Source: Lactobacillus sp. W8174 (GTDB lineage Bacteria; Bacillota; Bacilli; Lactobacillales; Lactobacillaceae). From it: a stretch of 64,000 nucleotides of DNA. The position numbers and the translations under genes were made by a program. The DNA lies in the NCBI RefSeq assembly GCF_016100975.1, contig NZ_JACFRN010000003.1, positions 220,840 through 284,839 of the forward strand, written 5' to 3'. The notes beneath the pieces were generated by a model. It was not told where the DNA came from and did not search any database. It saw only the letters and a program-made list of their open reading frames with translations. Below are positions 61,262 through 64,000 of this stretch, in pieces. Each line of letters starts with the position of its first letter. Position 1 is the first letter of the stretch.

Positions 61262-61791
61262 TGGGTAGGCGGATTTATTTTCGGCCCTTCAAATTAGCTG
61301 ATGCACCAACTCTGCTTAAATGGGGGCAAGATCAATATTATCAGAACTTAGCAGGCTTTGGGCATTATCAAAATCTGGCGGAAGCTGAAGTTGCCGCCGG
61401 AAAGTATGCTGCTAGAAAGTATAGTTATGGCATTTGTCTTAGAAATTCTCAGCAATTAATTGGCTTAGTTGAACTATATAATAGAGGTACTAACGAAGAA
61501 GAATTACTGCATACCAAAGAAATTGGCTTTTTGCTTGATAAAGATTTTTCGGGTCAAGGTTATATGACTGAAGCGTTAAATATACTTTTAGATTATGCGT
61601 TTAAAAAGCTCAATCAATCTGAAATTTGGGCTGGCACTTTTAAAAATAATTTTCGTTCACAGAATTTACTCACTCGTTTAGGCTTTAAATATATTTATTC
61701 GGTCGATATGAGCCAGCTAAGTAAGTTATTTCACTATCGGGAAGATTATTTTTTGTTAAAAAAGGCAGACTGGCTCAATAAAGAAAAGTGA
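61261..61791 (+). CDS. GNAT N-acetyltransferase (RimJ/RimL-like)
   Basis: A 176-residue acetyltransferase. Residues 4-160 have the GNAT fold with RPFKLADAPTLLKWGQD at the start, an acetyl-CoA loop in LLDKDFSGQGYMTEAL, and NFRSQNLLTRLGFKY near the end. The ATG shares its first base with the stop of the membrane-protein gene (TAATG), so it is translated by coupling. A longer frame from 61165 is rejected. The acceptor is unknown. Confidence 0.85.
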   Translation: MGRRIYFRPFKLADAPTLLKWGQDQYYQNLAGFGHYQNLAEAEVAAGKYAARKYSYGICLRNSQQLIGLVELYNRGTNEEELLHTKEIGFLLDKDFSGQGYMTEALNILLDYAFKKLNQSEIWAGTFKNNFRSQNLLTRLGFKYIYSVDMSQLSKLFHYREDYFLLKKADWLNKEK

Positions 61792-61861
61792 TTTAAAGTA
61801 GGCAAAATCTTTTTACAAAAATAATTATAAAAACATTAAATATTGTTTGCTAAAAAAAGGA

Positions 61862-62108
61862 TAATAGCTTAAAATAATATCCAAACACGGAATCCTCAGA
61901 CTGATTCAGAGAGTTCGCATTTTGGTGCAAGCGAATAGACGTCGTTTCCAGATTCCATTAATGTGGGTAATTAATAATTACACGGCACGCGGCATCGTTA
62001 TCGCCGACTTAATGAAGTGCAGCTAAATATTAGCTGAAACTGGGTGGTACCGCGAAGCCATGTATGAGCCAATTCGTCCCAATCTTGTGGGATGAGTTGG
62101 CTTTTTTT
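61862..62108 (+). ncRNA. Serine T-box leader of serS
   Basis: Stem I is closed by GGAATC (61889-61894) and GATTCC (61951-61956). Just before the latter lies the specifier UCC (61947-61949), a serine codon. The T-box core GGGTGGTACCGCG is at 62042-62054. The terminator AGCCAATTCGTCCCA/TGGGATGAGTTGGCT with T7 ends at 62108. Uncharged tRNA-Ser should favour the antiterminator and allow serS transcription. Confidence 0.95.
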
Positions 62109-62122
62109 GTGGAGGTAAAAAT

Positions 62123-63430
62123 ATGCTGGATATAAAGGTGATTCGCGAGAATCTTGATTGGGCCAAGGATAAGCTTGGCAGACGTGGCATTAAGCCGGAA
62201 GAGCTTGATGAATTGGTTAAAATTGATACCGATCGGCGTGAAGAATTGAACCGCAGTGAGCAGCTGAAAGCTGAACGCAATACAGTTTCAAAGAAAATTG
62301 CGGAAATTAAGAGAAATAAGGAAGACGCTTCTGCTGCTGTGCAAAAAATGCGTGCAGTTGGACAGGAAATTAAGGAACTTGATGATAAGGTTGCTGAGTT
62401 GACTGAAAAGCAAGAATATATTTTGCTAAGACTGCCTAATTTCCCAGACGATTCTGATCCAATTGGACCTGATGAAAGTTATAATGAAGAAGTTCGTAAG
62501 TGGCATGAACCAACAAAATTAGCATTTAAGCCTAAGGCTCACTGGGATATTGGTACTGATCTCGATATTTTGGATTGGGACAGAGGAGCTAAAGTTTCTG
62601 GCGCCCGTTTTGTCTATTATAAAGGTGCTGGTGCTTTACTTGAGCGAGCTGTTTTTAACTTCTTCTTAGATGAAAATACTAAAGAAGGCTACACTGAAAT
62701 AATTCCGCCATATTTAGTTAACGATGAATCAATGCAGGGTACGGGTCAATTTCCTAAATTCCGTGAAGATGTTTATACCATTGTTGATAACGACAATCCT
62801 GACAAGCCACGGGACTTAACTTTGATTCCTACTGCTGAAGTGCCTCTTGTTAACTATTTCCGTGATGAAATTATTCACGGTGATAAGCTGCCAATCAATG
62901 TAACTGCATTGTCTCCAGCATTTAGAAGTGAAGCTGGTTCAGCTGGTCGTGATACTCGCGGTCTGATTAGAATGCATGAATTTAGAAAAGTTGAAATGGT
63001 TAAAATTTGCAAACAGGAAGATTCTTGGGATGAATTAGATAAATTGACTCATAATGCTGAGCACTTGTTGCAAAAACTAGATTTGCCATACCACGTTGTA
63101 GCTTTGTCTACTGGGGATGCTAGTTTTACCAGTGCTAAAACTTATGATTTGGAAGTTTGGATGCCGGCCCAAGACAAATACCGTGAAATTTCTAGTTGCT
63201 CTAACTGTACTGACTTTCAAGCTCGTCGCGCTCAAATTCGTTACCGTGATGAAGATGGCAAACTGCACTTGGCACATACTCTTAACGGCTCAGGTTTGGC
63301 AGTAGGCAGAACTGTGGCTGCAATTTTAGAAAACTATCAAAATGAAGATGGCACTGTTACCGTACCAGAAGTTTTGGTTCCTTATATGAATGGAATGACA
63401 AAGATTACTAAGGAAGAAACTCTGATTTAA
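62123..63430 (+). CDS. serS: Seryl-tRNA synthetase
   Basis: A 435-residue class II synthetase of normal length. The N-terminal coiled-coil arm (about residues 30-105, [19 protein letters not shown] onward) recognises the long variable arm of tRNA-Ser. Motif 2 is [20 protein letters not shown] and motif 3 is [23 protein letters not shown] is 9 bases before the ATG. It is controlled by the T-box just upstream and terminated downstream. Confidence 0.97.
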   Translation: MLDIKVIRENLDWAKDKLGRRGIKPEELDELVKIDTDRREELNRSEQLKAERNTVSKKIAEIKRNKEDASAAVQKMRAVGQEIKELDDKVAELTEKQEYILLRLPNFPDDSDPIGPDESYNEEVRKWHEPTKLAFKPKAHWDIGTDLDILDWDRGAKVSGARFVYYKGAGALLERAVFNFFLDENTKEGYTEIIPPYLVNDESMQGTGQFPKFREDVYTIVDNDNPDKPRDLTLIPTAEVPLVNYFRDEIIHGDKLPINVTALSPAFRSEAGSAGRDTRGLIRMHEFRKVEMVKICKQEDSWDELDKLTHNAEHLLQKLDLPYHVVALSTGDASFTSAKTYDLEVWMPAQDKYREISSCSNCTDFQARRAQIRYRDEDGKLHLAHTLNGSGLAVGRTVAAILENYQNEDGTVTVPEVLVPYMNGMTKITKEETLI

Positions 63431-63449
63431 TAAGTAGTAATTCGTTATG

Positions 63450-63485
63450 ATTTCGCAGGTTGAATAAACTTGCGAAATTTTTTTG
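63450..63485 (+). terminator. Terminator after serS
   Basis: ATTTCGCAGGTT-GAATA-AACTTGCGAAAT and T6. Confidence 0.85.
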
Positions 63486-63730
63486 TAAAAATTTTGGGCA
63501 GTGTAAGTAGTAAATTTGACCGAATTACGAATAATTGGTTAATTGGTCTAGTCTAAAAAATAAAGAAGTGGGTCTAACAAGTATTAGTCAAAACTAATTT
63601 GAAAGCTATTTTACTTAAATAACGAACAAATGGATTAATTTGACGAATGAATACAAAAAGAGTAATGTATTACTTGTGTCTGAGCGAGTTACGACAAATA
63701 ACAAGCTCAACATAAATCGAGCAAAAGCAG

Positions 63731-63759
63731 TTGACAAAATCGCGCTGCTTTAGTAAGAT
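63731..63759 (+). promoter_or_regulatory. rRNA operon promoter P1
   Basis: TTGACA, 17 bases, TAAGAT. It is the first of two similar promoters, each followed by GC-rich start regions, as is common for rrn operons. Confidence 0.75.
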
Positions 63760-63808
63760 AATAAACGCTGTCGGGCAAGACGGCAAACAGGTCCCCAGAA
63801 AAAAGTGC

Positions 63809-63837
63809 TTGACAAAAGCGCGTGAATCTGGGAAAAT
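63809..63837 (+). promoter_or_regulatory. rRNA operon promoter P2
   Basis: TTGACA, 17 bases, GAAAAT, 78 bases after P1. The spacer begins AAAGCGCG, like AAATCGCG in P1, so the two arose by duplication. Confidence 0.75.
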
Positions 63838-64000
63838 AAAAAAGCTGTTTTAAAGAAGCAGCAGGTAGTACCTTGAAAACTGAACAATGTTTTCGCAAAA
63901 ATGTGCGGGTTTATCAAGAACCCAAAACAAAAGAGCGAAGTCAATTTCGCAAGCAAATAAATCCGAGATGCGAATCTTGGAACGAATGAGCAAACATTCA
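63838..64000 (+). other. 5' leader of an rRNA operon (pre-16S)
   Basis: It contains CTTGAAAACTGAACAA, an rrn-spacer-like element, and GAGCGAAGTCAATTTCGCAAGC, a small antitermination-type stem. The region ends with ACGAATGAGCAAACATTCA, which should be followed by the 16S start just beyond the window. The stretch 63486-63730 holds nothing I can name. Confidence 0.7.

Noticed and set aside
63707..63956. Minus-strand frames in the rRNA promoter region
   Set aside because: They overlap twin rrn promoters and the pre-16S leader and encode Cys/Phe-rich low-complexity sequence.

Overview
This window is low-GC Firmicutes DNA and most likely comes from a Lactobacillus of the acidophilus/delbrueckii group. 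The reasons are the D- and L-2-hydroxyacid dehydrogenases, proline iminopeptidase, many PTS and ABC sugar genes, a serS gene with a serine T-box, and a type II-A CRISPR-Cas locus whose repeat resembles those of lactobacilli. Genes are tightly packed, start codons are often GTG or TTG with strong Shine-Dalgarno sequences, and rho-independent hairpins are common.

Layout. 1-6200: carbohydrate genes (end of a hexulose-phosphate isomerase, a PRD regulator, a D-2-hydroxyacid dehydrogenase, and a divergent LacI regulator facing an allulose/ribulose-phosphate epimerase and an RpiB isomerase). 6220-10680: a COG2984-type ABC transporter on the minus strand with two paralogous lipoprotein binding proteins. 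Each binding-protein gene has its own promoter and a conserved leader RNA. Each leader encodes a 21-residue tyrosine-rich peptide followed by mutually exclusive hairpins and a terminator. I read this as ribosome-mediated transcription attenuation controlled by tyrosine supply, and it is the most interesting thing in the window. 10730-15750: DeoR and PfkB genes divergent from a galactitol-type PTS operon with a small membrane protein and a class II aldolase. 16029-19400: sigma-54, an aldo/keto reductase and an L-2-hydroxyisocaproate-type dehydrogenase.

19526-28703: complete type II-A CRISPR-Cas locus: cas9, an antisense tracrRNA between cas9 and cas1, cas1-cas2-csn2, and 44 repeats with 43 spacers. 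A strong terminator after cas9 and opposed, overlapping promoters next to cas1 suggest that the effector and adaptation modules are expressed separately. Beyond the array lie relics: a MazE/AbrB-like antitoxin with a stop codon, the tail of an IS3-type transposase and a frameshifted thyX.

29100-43800: MFS transporter, GT2 glycosyltransferase, PepI, PAS protein, a DUF3290-DUF421-sirtuin-exonuclease cluster, an anchored nuclease, and a UgpABCE-type ABC operon that includes a metallo-beta-lactamase/beta-CASP protein. 43800-49400: the binding protein of that operon and a second paralogue flank a LysR regulator and a fumarate-reductase-like flavoprotein. 49480-63430: CorA, a beta-lactamase-fold protein without catalytic residues, TetR plus MMPL exporter, an ABC-F protein with a structured leader, a zinc-ribbon membrane protein, an aldehyde dehydrogenase, an esterase, a TVP38-type membrane protein, a GNAT and serS. 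63700-64000: twin promoters and leader of an rRNA operon whose 16S gene lies just outside.

All functional calls come from reading the sequence and family knowledge. No database search was run.
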